Shown: positions 43,316 to 52,225, counted from the first letter of the stretch. The stretch: DNA of 64,000 nucleotides from Streptomyces monomycini (GCF_022271435.1 NZ_JAFIQY010000001.1:434001-498000), one strand, 5' to 3'. The notes: a model not told the origin generated them from the letters alone. Translations and numbers: made by a program.

Positions 43316-43393
43316 TCCCCCATCATGACACCGTGGTTGCCATGTCGTGAATCATGGTGCGGCTGATCGGCTCCGCCCATTAGGTTGACGGAT

Positions 43394-44206
43394 GTGAGCG
43401 ATGCGTCGTCCGAATTCCGTACACTGCTGCCCGCCGACGGTGGCGGATGGGAACCCGTCACGGACGGGGAGTCCGCGGCCAGCGTCTTCCGGTCCGCCGA
43501 CGGGAAGCGGTACGCCAAGTGCGTCCCCGCCGGTCAGACGGCCTCGTTGGAGACGGAACGGGACCGCACCGACTGGCTCGGCACGCAGGACGTGCCCGGC
43601 CCGCGCGTCCTCGGCTGGCGCGTGAGCAGCGACGGTGCCGCCCTGGTGACCACCACCGTCGAAGGCGTGCCCGCCGACCGCATACCGGCAGCGCAGCTCC
43701 GGGCGGCGTGGGGGCCGATCGCGGACGCCGTACGCCAACTGCACAGCCTCCCCGCGTCGCAGTGCCCGTACACGCGTGATCTCACCCTGATGTACGCGAC
43801 GGCCCGCGACGTCGTGGCCCGGGGCGCGGTCAACCCGGAGTTCCTCCCCGTCGCCCAGCAGCGGACGGCTCCCGACGCGCTGCTGGCGCGCCTCACTCCG
43901 CAGCTCGCGCGGCGCCTGACGCAGGAGGCCGCGGAGACCGTCGTCTGCCACGGGGACCTGTGCCTGCCCAACATCGTGCTCGATCCGGTCACCCTGACCG
44001 TGTCGGGCTTCATCGACCTCGGCCGCCTCGGCCGGGCCGATCCGTACGCCGATCTCGCGCTCCTCTTCGCCACCGCCCGGGAGACGTGGGACGACGACAC
44101 GCAGGCGGCCGCGGCGGAGGAAGCGTTCGCCACGCGCTACGGGATCACGCTCGACCGTGCCCGGGAGCGCTTCTACCTGCATCTCGACCCCCTCACCTGG
44201 GGATGA
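43394..44206 (+). CDS. aph(3''): Aminoglycoside 3''-phosphotransferase (streptomycin type)
   Basis: 270 residues from GTG 43394. It resembles APH(3'')-I enzymes of Streptomyces throughout, including the N-terminal VTDGESAASVFRSADGKRYA with the ATP-binding Lys42. The catalytic loop is VCHGDLCLPNIVLD (Asp188), the metal site FIDLGRLGRADPYADLALLF (Asp209), and the tail ERFYLHLDPLTWG. Family length is about 272. It would inactivate streptomycin by phosphorylating the 3''-hydroxyl. No streptomycin biosynthesis genes are near, so this is a free-standing intrinsic resistance gene. TTG 43385 in the same frame is an alternative start. Confidence 0.87.
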   Translation: MSDASSEFRTLLPADGGGWEPVTDGESAASVFRSADGKRYAKCVPAGQTASLETERDRTDWLGTQDVPGPRVLGWRVSSDGAALVTTTVEGVPADRIPAAQLRAAWGPIADAVRQLHSLPASQCPYTRDLTLMYATARDVVARGAVNPEFLPVAQQRTAPDALLARLTPQLARRLTQEAAETVVCHGDLCLPNIVLDPVTLTVSGFIDLGRLGRADPYADLALLFATARETWDDDTQAAAAEEAFATRYGITLDRARERFYLHLDPLTWG

Positions 44207-44323
44207 GGGGCGCGAGACCGTGAGGCTCATCCACAACTCGCGTCCCAGCACAACGATTTGCCTTACAGGAGTCCCCTAGGCGTACGTGCGTGGCATCTCA
44301 GGCGACACCCCGGAAAGGTATCG

Positions 44324-44859
44324 GTGACGACGTCCCGCCAGACATTGATGGCTGCCGCGGCAGCAGCCGGGCGACGCAACGGAAGCGGGCGGGCCCTCCG
44401 GGGGCGAGAAGCCGGCCACCGGAACCGACGGAAACCCGAAGTCCGGTACGGGGAACGGCACCGGCCCCGCACCCGGCAAGGACACCACGCCCCGGCCCGG
44501 CCCGGGCACCGGGTCGCAGCCCGGCCAGGGAACGGGAACGCAGCCGGGTCAAGGCACCGGAACACAGCCGGGCCAGGACCCCAAGACCGAGCCGGGCACC
44601 ACGACCGGCGGATCACATTCCGGGGACGACGGGCCGAGCGGCACTCGCCTAGCCCTTCGAAAACGGGCAGTACTACTTCACCGTCCTCCCGGCACAGGAC
44701 AAGCCCGGGAAGCCGATCAAGCCGAGCAAGCCCGAAGAGAACGCCCAGCCAGGCGCCGGCGGCACGGGCGGCAACACCCCGCGGGTCGGCCTGAAGACGC
44801 AGGGCGGCGCCAAGGAGACCGCCGGCACCGGCGAACTGGCCGCCAAGTGCCCTGATTTC
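44324..44859 (+). pseudogene. Repeat-rich exported protein gene, frameshifted
   Basis: Starts at GTG 44324 with GGAAAGG upstream and the beginning of a signal-like sequence (TTSRQTLMAAAAAAG). It then shifts frame to a low-complexity Gly/Thr/Pro/Gln region (GGEKPATGTDGNPKSGTG, then three GTG[ST]QPGQ repeats near 44506-44580). It shifts again, past a TAG, to PFENGQYYFTVLPAQDKPGK and a proline/lysine tail ending near KCPDF. Three frames are needed and no stop closes it before the convergent ATP-grasp gene. I take it as a broken surface or secreted protein of unknown function. The repeats are not obviously a graspetide core. Confidence 0.5.
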
Positions 44860-45663
44860 TCAGACGGTCGGCGACCTGACGGCCCGGCGCAGCGCCAGGG
44901 CTGCCAGGGCCTCCGGGGCGCCGGCCTGGCCCCGGATGCCGGGAAAGGCGTTGATGTCCACGATGAGCGGTGCGCCGTCGCCCGCGTCGATGACGTCCAC
45001 GCCGTAGACGTCCAGCGCGAAGACCTCACCGACCCGGCGCACCAGGTCCGGCCAGCCGGCCGGCAGGGCGTCGGGGGTGAGCGGCCGGTCGGGGCCCCGG
45101 CCTCCGGGCGAGAGTTCGGAGCGGCGCAGGGCGGCGAAGAGCCGGCCGTCGACCACCCAGAGTTTGTGGTCCCATCCGCTGTTCGGAACGAACTCCTGGA
45201 CCACGACCGGCTCCTGCGGCCGGGTCGCGGCGAGTTGGCGCAGGTGCGTGGCGTCGTCCAGGCGGGCCACCACATCCTGTTTACGGCTGTGCCGGCTCTT
45301 GACCACCACCGGGCCGGAAAGCCCCGGCCCGTCGGCCAGTTCCGCGAGCGTGCCGAAGGTACGGGTGGGCACGAACGGGAGGCCGGCCCGCCGGGCGTGG
45401 TCCGCCATCGCCGTACGGTCCTGGCACAGCGCGGTCGCCGCGGCCGAGTTCACCACGGGGGCACCGCGCCCCTCCAGGGCGCGGGCGAGGGCGAGGGCCC
45501 GTGGCGTACGGGACTTCAGCAGGTAGACGTCCGCAGGCCGCTCGGAAGCCCTCTCCACCGAGTCCGGGTCCAGCGTCTCCACCCGGTGCTCGGGGGCGAG
45601 CAGGGCGGTGGTGGCGGCCAGGAGAGGATGGCCTGGATCGCCTGTGACAAGGCCGATTCTCAT
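44860..45663 (-). CDS. ATP-grasp ligase (RimK-like), second of a pair
   Basis: 267 residues from ATG 45663, which overlaps the stop of the upstream ATP-grasp gene (ATGA). A pre-ATP-grasp domain (about 1-90: MRIGLVTGDPGHPLLAATTA, VYLLKSRTPRALALARALEG) precedes the ATP-binding lobes (GPVVVKSRHSRKQD, VVVQEFVPNSGWDHKLWVVD) and the metal site YGVDVIDAGDGAPLIVDINA (Asp, Asn). Such enzymes couple ATP to formation of amide or peptide bonds between a carboxylate and an amine. Substrates are unknown. It is shorter than the RimK ribosomal modification enzyme (about 300). Confidence 0.82.
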   Translation of the reverse strand: MRIGLVTGDPGHPLLAATTALLAPEHRVETLDPDSVERASERPADVYLLKSRTPRALALARALEGRGAPVVNSAAATALCQDRTAMADHARRAGLPFVPTRTFGTLAELADGPGLSGPVVVKSRHSRKQDVVARLDDATHLRQLAATRPQEPVVVQEFVPNSGWDHKLWVVDGRLFAALRRSELSPGGRGPDRPLTPDALPAGWPDLVRRVGEVFALDVYGVDVIDAGDGAPLIVDINAFPGIRGQAGAPEALAALALRRAVRSPTV

Positions 45664-46550
45664 GCGCTCTCTCCCGCCGTCGCGGACACGTGCACCGGAG
45701 ACGGGGCGGGGACCTTGGTCGGGGCCGGACCCGGCGTCTGCCCCGCACCGGCCAGCCCGAGTACGGCGCGTGCCACCCGCGCCACCGCGTCCGGGACCTG
45801 CCGGAAGCTGGGGAAGTCGTTCACGTCGACCACCACCGGGCCGTCGGGCCCCAGCAGGACGTCCACGCCGTACAGGTCGAGGCCGTAGACCGCCCCGACC
45901 TGCCCGGCGATCGCGGCCACCTCAGCGGGCAGCGGCACGCGGCGCTCGGGTATGCCCAGTTCCGGGTGGAGCGGGGAGCAGCGCTCGGTGGCGTAGAGCT
46001 CGCCGCCGACGCAGTACACCTTCAGGTCGATGCCCGAGTTCGCCACGTACGGCTGGGCGATGAGCAGGCCCTCCCGCGCCAGTTCGGGGGCCATGGCGGC
46101 CAGCCGGTCCGGCGACGCCACCAGATGCACGGCCCGCCCCGAGCTGCCGTCGGCGGGCTTGACCACCAGCGGGTACTCCGACGCCGGCAGCTCCGCCAGC
46201 AGTTCGGGGCGGGCCGCGGCGTAGGTCGGCGGTACGGGCAGGCCACGGCTGCGGCCGATCGCCGCGGCCAGCGCCTTGTCCCGTACGCGCCGTATCGACC
46301 GGGCGTCGTTGACCGTCGTCAGCCCGGCCGAGGCCGCCGCTTCGAGCAGGGTGAGCCCGGGGCCGCCGGAGACCGTCTTGAGCACCCAGGCGTCGTGCGA
46401 ACCCGCCCGTAGCGCCTCGGTCATGCGCAGCAAGGAGCCGCCGGGCCGCAGCACGTCCACCTGGTGCCCCCAGGATTGCAGCTGACGGATCACCTCGTTC
46501 GGCATTCCGTCGTGCCGGTAGTGTTCCTCCACCAGGAAGCAGAGCCTCAT
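45660..46550 (-). CDS. ATP-grasp ligase (RimK-like), first of a pair
   Basis: 296 residues from ATG 46550 with AAGGAAG upstream. The order is the same as in its neighbour: MRLCFLVEEHYRHDGMPNEV; LPASEYPLVVKPADGSSGRA as the ATP-binding loop; LLIAQPYVANSGIDLKVYCV; then metal site YGVDVLLGPDGPVVVDVNDF. A 35-residue alanine/proline tail follows. The two genes are clearly related and translationally coupled, suggesting two successive ligations or a heterodimer. The MBL-fold gene lies upstream on the same strand after 225 bases with no supported gene. A peptide precursor gene was looked for and not found. Confidence 0.83.
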   Translation of the reverse strand: MRLCFLVEEHYRHDGMPNEVIRQLQSWGHQVDVLRPGGSLLRMTEALRAGSHDAWVLKTVSGGPGLTLLEAAASAGLTTVNDARSIRRVRDKALAAAIGRSRGLPVPPTYAAARPELLAELPASEYPLVVKPADGSSGRAVHLVASPDRLAAMAPELAREGLLIAQPYVANSGIDLKVYCVGGELYATERCSPLHPELGIPERRVPLPAEVAAIAGQVGAVYGLDLYGVDVLLGPDGPVVVDVNDFPSFRQVPDAVARVARAVLGLAGAGQTPGPAPTKVPAPSPVHVSATAGESA

Positions 46551-46775
46551 CGATCTTCCTTGTAATCCGCCGAGTCGGCCCGGCACGCGTAGCGAGATCA
46601 CAGGATGTCATGACCGGTCGGCGGCGCCTCCTCCGGCGCCCGGCCGGCCCGCTCCGCGGACTTCGCGGTGGTGGGTGGCCGTACGGGGCCACGGCACGGG
46701 GAGGGACGGCTCCTGCCGCCGACCCTGGCAAGTCGGCGACGACGGGGCGAAGACCCGGTGGGCGTGGGGACGGGG

Positions 46776-47732
46776 TCAGTTGCCGGCGGGGACCTCCCGC
46801 TCACCGTCGGCGTACTCGGAGCAGAGGCAGCCCACCCCCTTCCCGATCCACTCCCGCCCGGTCCACTGCGGGTACCGCCGGACCATCAGCTCCGCCACCT
46901 CGTCGGCGATCGCCTGCTCACCGACCGCCGCGTCGCGGCGTGTCCATGTCTCGCGCTGGAGCGCTTCGAGGTAGTCGCACACGTCGGTGAGCAACCGCGG
47001 GCCGCCGACCTCGCCATGGCCGGGTACCACGATCCGCGGATCGCGGGCCGCCAGTCGCCGCGCGACCGCGAGCCAGCGGGTGCCGGAGACGTCGGTGTCG
47101 TGCGGCGGAAACCACGGGAAGATGGCGAACTGTCCCGCTTCCACCAGGTCTCCGGTGAACAGCACTCCCGCATCGGGCACCTCGATCACCTGGTCCCCCC
47201 GGCTGTGGGCCCGCCCGGTGGCCCGCAGGCGCACCACCCGGCCGCCCAGGTCGAGGTCGTGGGACCGGTCGTAGACGTGGTCGGGCCGCACCGGGACGAC
47301 GTCCGCCAGCCGGCGCGCGACCGGCTCGCCCAGCTGCCGGAACATCTCCAGGTACCCGGGCCCCCGCTCCCGCAGATCCTCGGCCTGGTCCCCGTTGACC
47401 AGGTAGGTGGCCGCGCCGGCGAAGACCTGCGCCCCGAAGGCGTGCTCGGGGTGGAAGTGCGTCGTCGTCAGGTACAGCCGGCGCCCCCGTGCGTGGTCGG
47501 CCGCGAAGTCCCGTACCGCTTCGGCGTTCCGCGGGCCCAGCCCGGTGTCGACGACCAGGACCGCGTCGCGGCCGCCGATGATCCCGATGTTCGGTACGAG
47601 CGGCACTCCCCGGTCCGGGACGACCAGCACGTCCCGGGCGATCTCCCGGGCCGCCGCGACGTGTACGGCGGGGTCCGGGAGCGCCTGCTCGACCATGTCG
47701 GCCACCTCGGCCGTCTCCGGCAATTCAGCCAT
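46776..47732 (-). CDS. MBL-fold metallo-hydrolase
   Basis: 318 residues from ATG 47732 with AAGGAG upstream. The metallo-beta-lactamase fold shows THFHPEHAFG (the HxHxxH/D metal motif in the form HFHPEH), GRAHSRGDQVIEVPDAGVLF with the second His, the TGDLVE Asp, and PGHGEVGGPRL with the last His. The C-terminal part has a cysteine pair region (GVGCLCSEYADG). The substrate is unknown; family members hydrolyse lactams, thioesters and lactones. It is divergent from a LysR regulator with palindromes between and may form one regulated unit with the two ATP-grasp genes downstream. Confidence 0.85.
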   Translation of the reverse strand: MAELPETAEVADMVEQALPDPAVHVAAAREIARDVLVVPDRGVPLVPNIGIIGGRDAVLVVDTGLGPRNAEAVRDFAADHARGRRLYLTTTHFHPEHAFGAQVFAGAATYLVNGDQAEDLRERGPGYLEMFRQLGEPVARRLADVVPVRPDHVYDRSHDLDLGGRVVRLRATGRAHSRGDQVIEVPDAGVLFTGDLVEAGQFAIFPWFPPHDTDVSGTRWLAVARRLAARDPRIVVPGHGEVGGPRLLTDVCDYLEALQRETWTRRDAAVGEQAIADEVAELMVRRYPQWTGREWIGKGVGCLCSEYADGEREVPAGN

Positions 47733-47769
47733 GTCGACTCCTTGCGATACAGGGCATATACGTCATTCA

Positions 47770-47787
47770 CCACACACGGGTGTGTGG
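47770..47787. promoter_or_regulatory. Palindrome in the MBL-LysR intergenic region
   Basis: CCACACAC-GG-GTGTGTGG is a perfect 8-base inverted repeat 38 bases upstream of the MBL gene start, suitable as a regulatory protein site. Confidence 0.6.
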
Positions 47788-47901
47788 CGTGTGGCATGCG
47801 CGGTGTGAGCGGTATGTCCGGAGGTACGCCTGCCGGATCCGCCACGACGTCGAGTCCACCGCCCGGCTCCCCGCGGCGTCCAACACCGATCCCGTTTCCC
47901 C

Positions 47902-47918
47902 GATACCGCGCGGGTATC
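47902..47918. promoter_or_regulatory. Palindrome adjacent to the LysR start
   Basis: GATACC-GCGCG-GGTATC, a 6-base inverted repeat ending nine bases before the LysR ATG at 47927. A T-N11-A type core fits LysR autoregulation, and the site overlaps where a ribosome site would normally be. Confidence 0.55.
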
Positions 47919-47926
47919 GTTGCTGG

Positions 47927-48802
47927 ATGGAGCTACGCGTGCTGCGCTATTTCGTCGCCGTCGCCGAGGAACGGCACTTCGGCCGGGCCGCCGTACGGCT
48001 GCAGATGACCCAGCCGCCGCTGAGCCGGGCGATCCGGCAGTTGGAGGCCGACCTGGGCTGCGTCCTGCTGGACCGTTCGCCCACGGGGGCCGCCCTGACG
48101 CCCGCCGGAACCGTGCTCCTCGACGAGGCCCGTACGCTGCTGGCGCGGGCCGACCGGACCCGCGTCAAAGTGGCGGCCGCGGCGGGTTCGGCCACCTTGA
48201 CCGTCGGCACCCTGGCCGACAGTGCCGGGCAGGCCGGAACCCGGCTCGCCGCCGCCTACCGGGCCCGGCACCCCCATGTGGAGGTCCGTGTCCGCGAGGC
48301 CGACCTGACCGATCCGAGCACCGGGCTGCGTGCCGGGCTGGTCGATGTGGCCCTGACCCGCGCGCCGTTCGACACCACCGGGCTCACCACCCGGGTACTG
48401 CGTTCGGACGCGGTCGGCGCGGTCCTGCGCGCCGACGACCCGCTCGCCGGGCGCGACAGCCTGCGGCTCGACGACCTCGCCGGCCGTCCGTGGTTCCGCT
48501 TCCCGGACGGCACCGATCCCGTGTGGGCCGCGTTCTGGGGCGGCCGGCACACCGCCCGCCGGAGCGGTCCCGTCGTACGGACCGCCCAGGAATGCCTCCA
48601 GTCCGTCCTGTGGAGCGGGACGGTGGGGCTGATACCGCTGGGCCATTCCCTTCCCGAAGGGCTCATCGCCGTTCCGCTGGCCGACATGCCGCCCAGTCAG
48701 CTCGTCATCGCCTGGAACGGCTCCGGTCCCGGACCGCTCGTCCGCTCCTTCGTGCGCGTCGCGACGGCGACTTGGCGCCACGGTGAGGCCGCTGCGGCCT
48801 GA
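47927..48802 (+). CDS. LysR-family transcriptional regulator
   Basis: 291 residues from ATG 47927. The N-terminal winged helix is canonical: MELRVLRYFVAVAEERHFGR, AAVRLQMTQPPLSRAIRQLE, ADLGCVLLDRSPTGAALTPAG. The effector-binding domain (about 90-285) follows: LTVGTLADSAGQAG, ADLTDPSTGLRAGLVDVALT, VRTAQECLQSVLWSGTVGLI. It lacks a ribosome site and may be leaderless. Divergent orientation to the MBL gene, with palindromes between, makes that gene and the ATP-grasp pair its likely targets. The effector is unknown. Confidence 0.87.
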   Translation: MELRVLRYFVAVAEERHFGRAAVRLQMTQPPLSRAIRQLEADLGCVLLDRSPTGAALTPAGTVLLDEARTLLARADRTRVKVAAAAGSATLTVGTLADSAGQAGTRLAAAYRARHPHVEVRVREADLTDPSTGLRAGLVDVALTRAPFDTTGLTTRVLRSDAVGAVLRADDPLAGRDSLRLDDLAGRPWFRFPDGTDPVWAAFWGGRHTARRSGPVVRTAQECLQSVLWSGTVGLIPLGHSLPEGLIAVPLADMPPSQLVIAWNGSGPGPLVRSFVRVATATWRHGEAAAA

Positions 48803-48825
48803 CGGCCAGGTTCGCACCGGCCAGG

Positions 48826-48945
48826 TCCACCACCCAGGTCCGCCACCCGGGTCCGCCGCCGGGGCCCGCCCAGGCCCGCCACCCGGGCCCGCTGCCCAGG
48901 CCCGCTGCCCAGGCCCGCCACCCGGGCCCGCCGCACGCCATGGTC
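48826..48945. repeat. C-rich imperfect tandem repeats
   Basis: About nine degenerate 11-13-base units of the type CCACCCGGGCCCGC / CCCAGGCCCGCTG run between the LysR stop and the SARP promoter. The minus strand is G-rich with many GGG runs and could form stable non-B structures. I see no gene in it. Confidence 0.75.
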
Positions 48946-49040
48946 CATTTCCGGCCCCGGCGCCCCTTCTGGTACGCCCTCGCCTCTTTGACCTCGTAAG
49001 ATTCCCGCCGTAACGACTCGGCCAAGGGGAGAGAACGCTG

Positions 49041-51833
49041 ATGGACTTCCGGCTGCTCGGGCCGGTGTCGGCCTTCTCGGGGGACGTGCCGGTGCCGATC
49101 GGGCCTCCCAAGCGCCGGGCCGTGCTGGCGCTGCTGGTGCTGGCCGAGGGTGCGCCCGTGGGGGCCGAGCGCATCATCGAGGCGTTGTGGGACACCCGCC
49201 CGCCGACCCACGCGCGGACCATCGTCTACGGCCATGTGTCGGCCCTGCGGGGGCTCCTGCACGCGGCGCCCACGGCCTGTGTCGCCACCGAGGGCGGCGG
49301 CTACGCGCTGCATGCCGCGCCGGAGGCGGTGGACGTGTGGCGCTTCCGCGACCTGGTGCGCCGGGCCACGGCCGGTTCTTCCGGCGAGGAGTCGGCCGGC
49401 CTGCTGCGGGAGGCCCTCGGGCTGTGGCGGGGCCGGGTGCTCGGCGGGGCCGGTGACACACCGCTGATGGCCGCGGCGGCCGAGCGGCTGGTGGAGGAAC
49501 GGCTCGCCGCGCTGGAACACTTCGCCGCGGCCCTGCACGCCTGCGGCCGGGGCGCGGAAGCCCTCGTGCCGCTCCGGTCCGCCGTCGAACGCCACCCGCT
49601 GCGCGAGTCCTTGATCGCGGCCACCGTCCGCTCGCTGCACGACGCGGACCGCCAGGCCGACGCCATCGACCTCTACCACCGTACGCAGCGCCTGCTCGCC
49701 CAGGAGCTGGGCGTCGATCCCGGGGCCGCGCTGTCCGAGGCGTACCTCGCCATCCTCCGTTCCCGGCCGGCCGCGGACCGGCAGCCGAAGACGAAGCGGG
49801 GCGCGCCGACGCTGGTGCCGGTGCCGGTGCCGGGGCACACCCCCGCACCGCCGCCGGCTCCGCCCCTCCGGCCCACCACACCCAGCGCCACGCACGCCAC
49901 ACCTGACACCCCCGTCCCCACCGACACTCCCCCGCCCCTCTCCCTCCTCCCCCGCGCCCCGGCCGGTTTCGTGGGCCGTTCGGACGAGCTGGCGCGCCTC
50001 TGCGAAGCCGCGCGGTCGGGCACCCCGGCCCTGTGTGTGGTCACCGGCCCCGCCGGAGTCGGCAAGACCTCGCTGGCGGTCCACTGGGCGTACACGTACG
50101 CCGGTGACTTCCCCGGCGGCATCCTCTACGCCGACCTGCACGCCACGGAACCCGACGGCACCGGCCCGCAGCCGGTCGGCGTCCTGCACGACTTCCTCCA
50201 GGCGCTCGGCGTCCCCGAGGAACGCCTGCCCGCCGACACGCGCGCCGCGGAACATCTGTACCGCTCGCTGCTCACCGGCCGCCGCGTCCTCGTCCTGCTC
50301 GACAACGCGCGCGACTCGGCGCAGGTGCGACCCCTGCTGCCCGGCACGCCGGGCTCCACCGTGCTGGTCACCAGCCGCAACCGGCTGGAAGGGCTGGCCG
50401 CCACCGACTGCGCCCGGCTGCTGCCGCTGGAACGGCTGGCGCCGCCGGACGGTGTACGGGTCCTGAGCACCGTGATCGGTGACGTCCGGGTGGCCGCCGA
50501 GCCGGTCGCCGCCGCGCACCTGTCCGCCCTGTGCGACGGCCTGCCGCTGGCCCTGCGGCTGGCCGCCGCGCGGCTCGCCGCCCGGCCGCGGCTGTCCCTG
50601 CGGGCGATGGCGGACGACCTGGTCGACGAGCACCGGCGGCTGTCCCTGCTGGCCAACGAGGATCTCGGGGTCGAGGCGACGCTGCGCCTGAGCGTGCAGC
50701 AACTGCCGCCGGCCGGCGCGCTGCTCTTCCGCCAGCTGGCCCTGCACGTCGGCTCCGAACTCGACGCCGGCGCCGCGGCGGCACTCACCGGCCTACCGCC
50801 GGCCGAGGCACGCGCCGCCCTGGAGGAGCTGGCCACCGCCCACCTCGTCGAGGAGTGGACCGGCGACCGGTATCTGATGCACGACCTCACCAGGCTGTAC
50901 GCGCGCTCCGCCGTGGCACGGGCCGACACGGCGGGACTGCACCGGCTGCTGGTGCACTACCTGGCCGCCGCCCAGGCCGCGGCCGCCGCTGCCGAACCCG
51001 GCAGCCAGCCCTGCTGCACCCTGCCCCCGGGCGTGACGCCGCCCGTCGCGCCGCCGGTCTTCGCCGACCGCGCCGACGCGATGGCCTGGTACGTCACCGA
51101 GCGCGCCAACCTGACCTCCGCGGTGGCCGCCGCGGCCGACGCCGGGTATCCGGAACTGGCCTGGCGGATCGCCGTCGAACTGTGGCCGCTGGTCGTGCGC
51201 CAGGTGCACGACGGCTGGGAACCGGCCCTCGAACGTGCCCTGGCCGCCGCCACCGCGCTCGGCGACCCGGACGCCGAGTCACGGCTGTGCTCGCTGCTCG
51301 GCTGGGTCCTCACCGAGAACGGCCGGCACACCGCGGCGCTGGAACACCTGTGCCGCGCCCCGGACCTGGCCGTACGGGCCGGGGACCCGCGCGGTCAGGT
51401 GATCGCGCTGATCAACTGGGCGGCCGCGCTGGAGCACGTCGGCGACCTGGCCGGTGCCGGGACCCGGCGGGAGATGGCAGCGCGGATGGCGCACACCCTC
51501 GACCACCCGCACACCGAGTCCCTGTCCCTCTACCACCTGGCCGCCCACTGCCTGACCGTCGGCCGGCCCGACGAGGCCCTGACCCACTGCCGTCAGGGCC
51601 TCGCGCTGGCCCCCGAGGAACAGTCGGACGAGCGCCGGGCGCTGCTCCTGGACACCTGCGGCAAGGCGCTGCAGGCGCTCGGCCGCGACAGCGAGGCCCG
51701 GCGCTGCTTCACCGAGGCCGCGGCCCTCGCCGGACCGCCGCTGCCGGTGGAAGGGCCGGCCGCCGGACAGGGCAGCCTGCCCGTGGGCGGCGGAGGGGCC
51801 CCCGGCGGGAAGCTCCGCATCGTCGCGGGCTGA
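49041..51833 (+). CDS. AfsR-like SARP regulator (BTAD, NB-ARC, TPR)
   Basis: 930 residues from ATG 49041 with GGGGAGAG upstream. Domains: OmpR-type winged helix (1-95: MDFRLLGPVSAFSGDVPVPI, PPKRRAVLALLVLAEGAPVG); bacterial transcriptional activation domain (about 100-245, ending LYHRTQRLLAQELGVDPGAA); proline-rich linker (about 250-305); NB-ARC ATPase with Walker A GPAGVGKTS near 336 and Walker B RVLVLLDNA; and TPR-like helices to the end. Such large SARPs activate antibiotic gene clusters by binding direct repeats at -35. It is immediately upstream of the flavin hydroxylase operon on the same strand, so it is the probable activator of that cluster. Confidence 0.9.
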   Translation: MDFRLLGPVSAFSGDVPVPIGPPKRRAVLALLVLAEGAPVGAERIIEALWDTRPPTHARTIVYGHVSALRGLLHAAPTACVATEGGGYALHAAPEAVDVWRFRDLVRRATAGSSGEESAGLLREALGLWRGRVLGGAGDTPLMAAAAERLVEERLAALEHFAAALHACGRGAEALVPLRSAVERHPLRESLIAATVRSLHDADRQADAIDLYHRTQRLLAQELGVDPGAALSEAYLAILRSRPAADRQPKTKRGAPTLVPVPVPGHTPAPPPAPPLRPTTPSATHATPDTPVPTDTPPPLSLLPRAPAGFVGRSDELARLCEAARSGTPALCVVTGPAGVGKTSLAVHWAYTYAGDFPGGILYADLHATEPDGTGPQPVGVLHDFLQALGVPEERLPADTRAAEHLYRSLLTGRRVLVLLDNARDSAQVRPLLPGTPGSTVLVTSRNRLEGLAATDCARLLPLERLAPPDGVRVLSTVIGDVRVAAEPVAAAHLSALCDGLPLALRLAAARLAARPRLSLRAMADDLVDEHRRLSLLANEDLGVEATLRLSVQQLPPAGALLFRQLALHVGSELDAGAAAALTGLPPAEARAALEELATAHLVEEWTGDRYLMHDLTRLYARSAVARADTAGLHRLLVHYLAAAQAAAAAAEPGSQPCCTLPPGVTPPVAPPVFADRADAMAWYVTERANLTSAVAAAADAGYPELAWRIAVELWPLVVRQVHDGWEPALERALAAATALGDPDAESRLCSLLGWVLTENGRHTAALEHLCRAPDLAVRAGDPRGQVIALINWAAALEHVGDLAGAGTRREMAARMAHTLDHPHTESLSLYHLAAHCLTVGRPDEALTHCRQGLALAPEEQSDERRALLLDTCGKALQALGRDSEARRCFTEAAALAGPPLPVEGPAAGQGSLPVGGGGAPGGKLRIVAG

Positions 51834-51852
51834 CCGCCCGGCAGGGAGTGGT

Positions 51853-51877
51853 CCCGCGCTCATTTCTTGAGCGCGGG
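51853..51877. terminator. Stem-loop terminator after the SARP gene
   Basis: CCCGCGCTCA-TTTCT-TGAGCGCGGG forms a perfect 10-base stem with a five-base loop, 20 bases after the SARP stop. Confidence 0.75.
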
Positions 51878-52225
51878 GCAGGCGGAGCTTGCCGTACCCG
51901 GCGGGCCGCCGGGTACGGGACGGCGTGACCCGGCGAGCATCGGCCGCCTCTCCGCGCTCAGCTGTCCAACCGTCAAAACGGAACCTTGGATTTACCGCGG
52001 GACGCACCGTAGGTTTCTCGTGCTTTCAACCCGCTTGCTGCCGTGTTCCGCGGGGAGTTGACCGGCCGTCCGCACTCCGGCCCTTTCGTGGCCGTGTGCG
52101 GACGGGGCGGAATTCTGCCTTCCCCGCGCCTTCGCCGCGTGGGCGTATCACCGGCGCACGGCAGCCGGTCTCGTTCCAGGTTCATGCCGATGGTTCCGTG
52201 CCATGGCACGGCAGGGGGAATGCTC
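51878..52225. other. Leader region of the aryl-acid operon
   Basis: 348 bases between the SARP terminator and the flavin hydroxylase. Its composition is noticeably richer in A and T (for example TTTCTCGTGCTTTCAACC near 52014-52031) than its surroundings, fitting a promoter and possible SARP repeats. I could not identify regular repeats with certainty. A frame open from 52043 into the gene has no ribosome site. Confidence 0.4.

Noticed and set aside
43394..44206. Start of a streptomycin biosynthesis cluster
   Set aside because: Only the phosphotransferase is present; none of the flanking genes belong to aminoglycoside biosynthesis.
44324..44859. Graspetide precursor for the ATP-grasp ligases
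   Set aside because: The frame is broken, on the opposite strand, and the repeats lack the usual Thr/Ser-to-Glu/Asp core pattern; a decayed exported protein fits better.
46598..46804. Small minus-strand gene between the MBL and ATP-grasp genes
   Set aside because: Arg/Pro-rich text, no ribosome site, and it overlaps the MBL 3' end; looks like chance.
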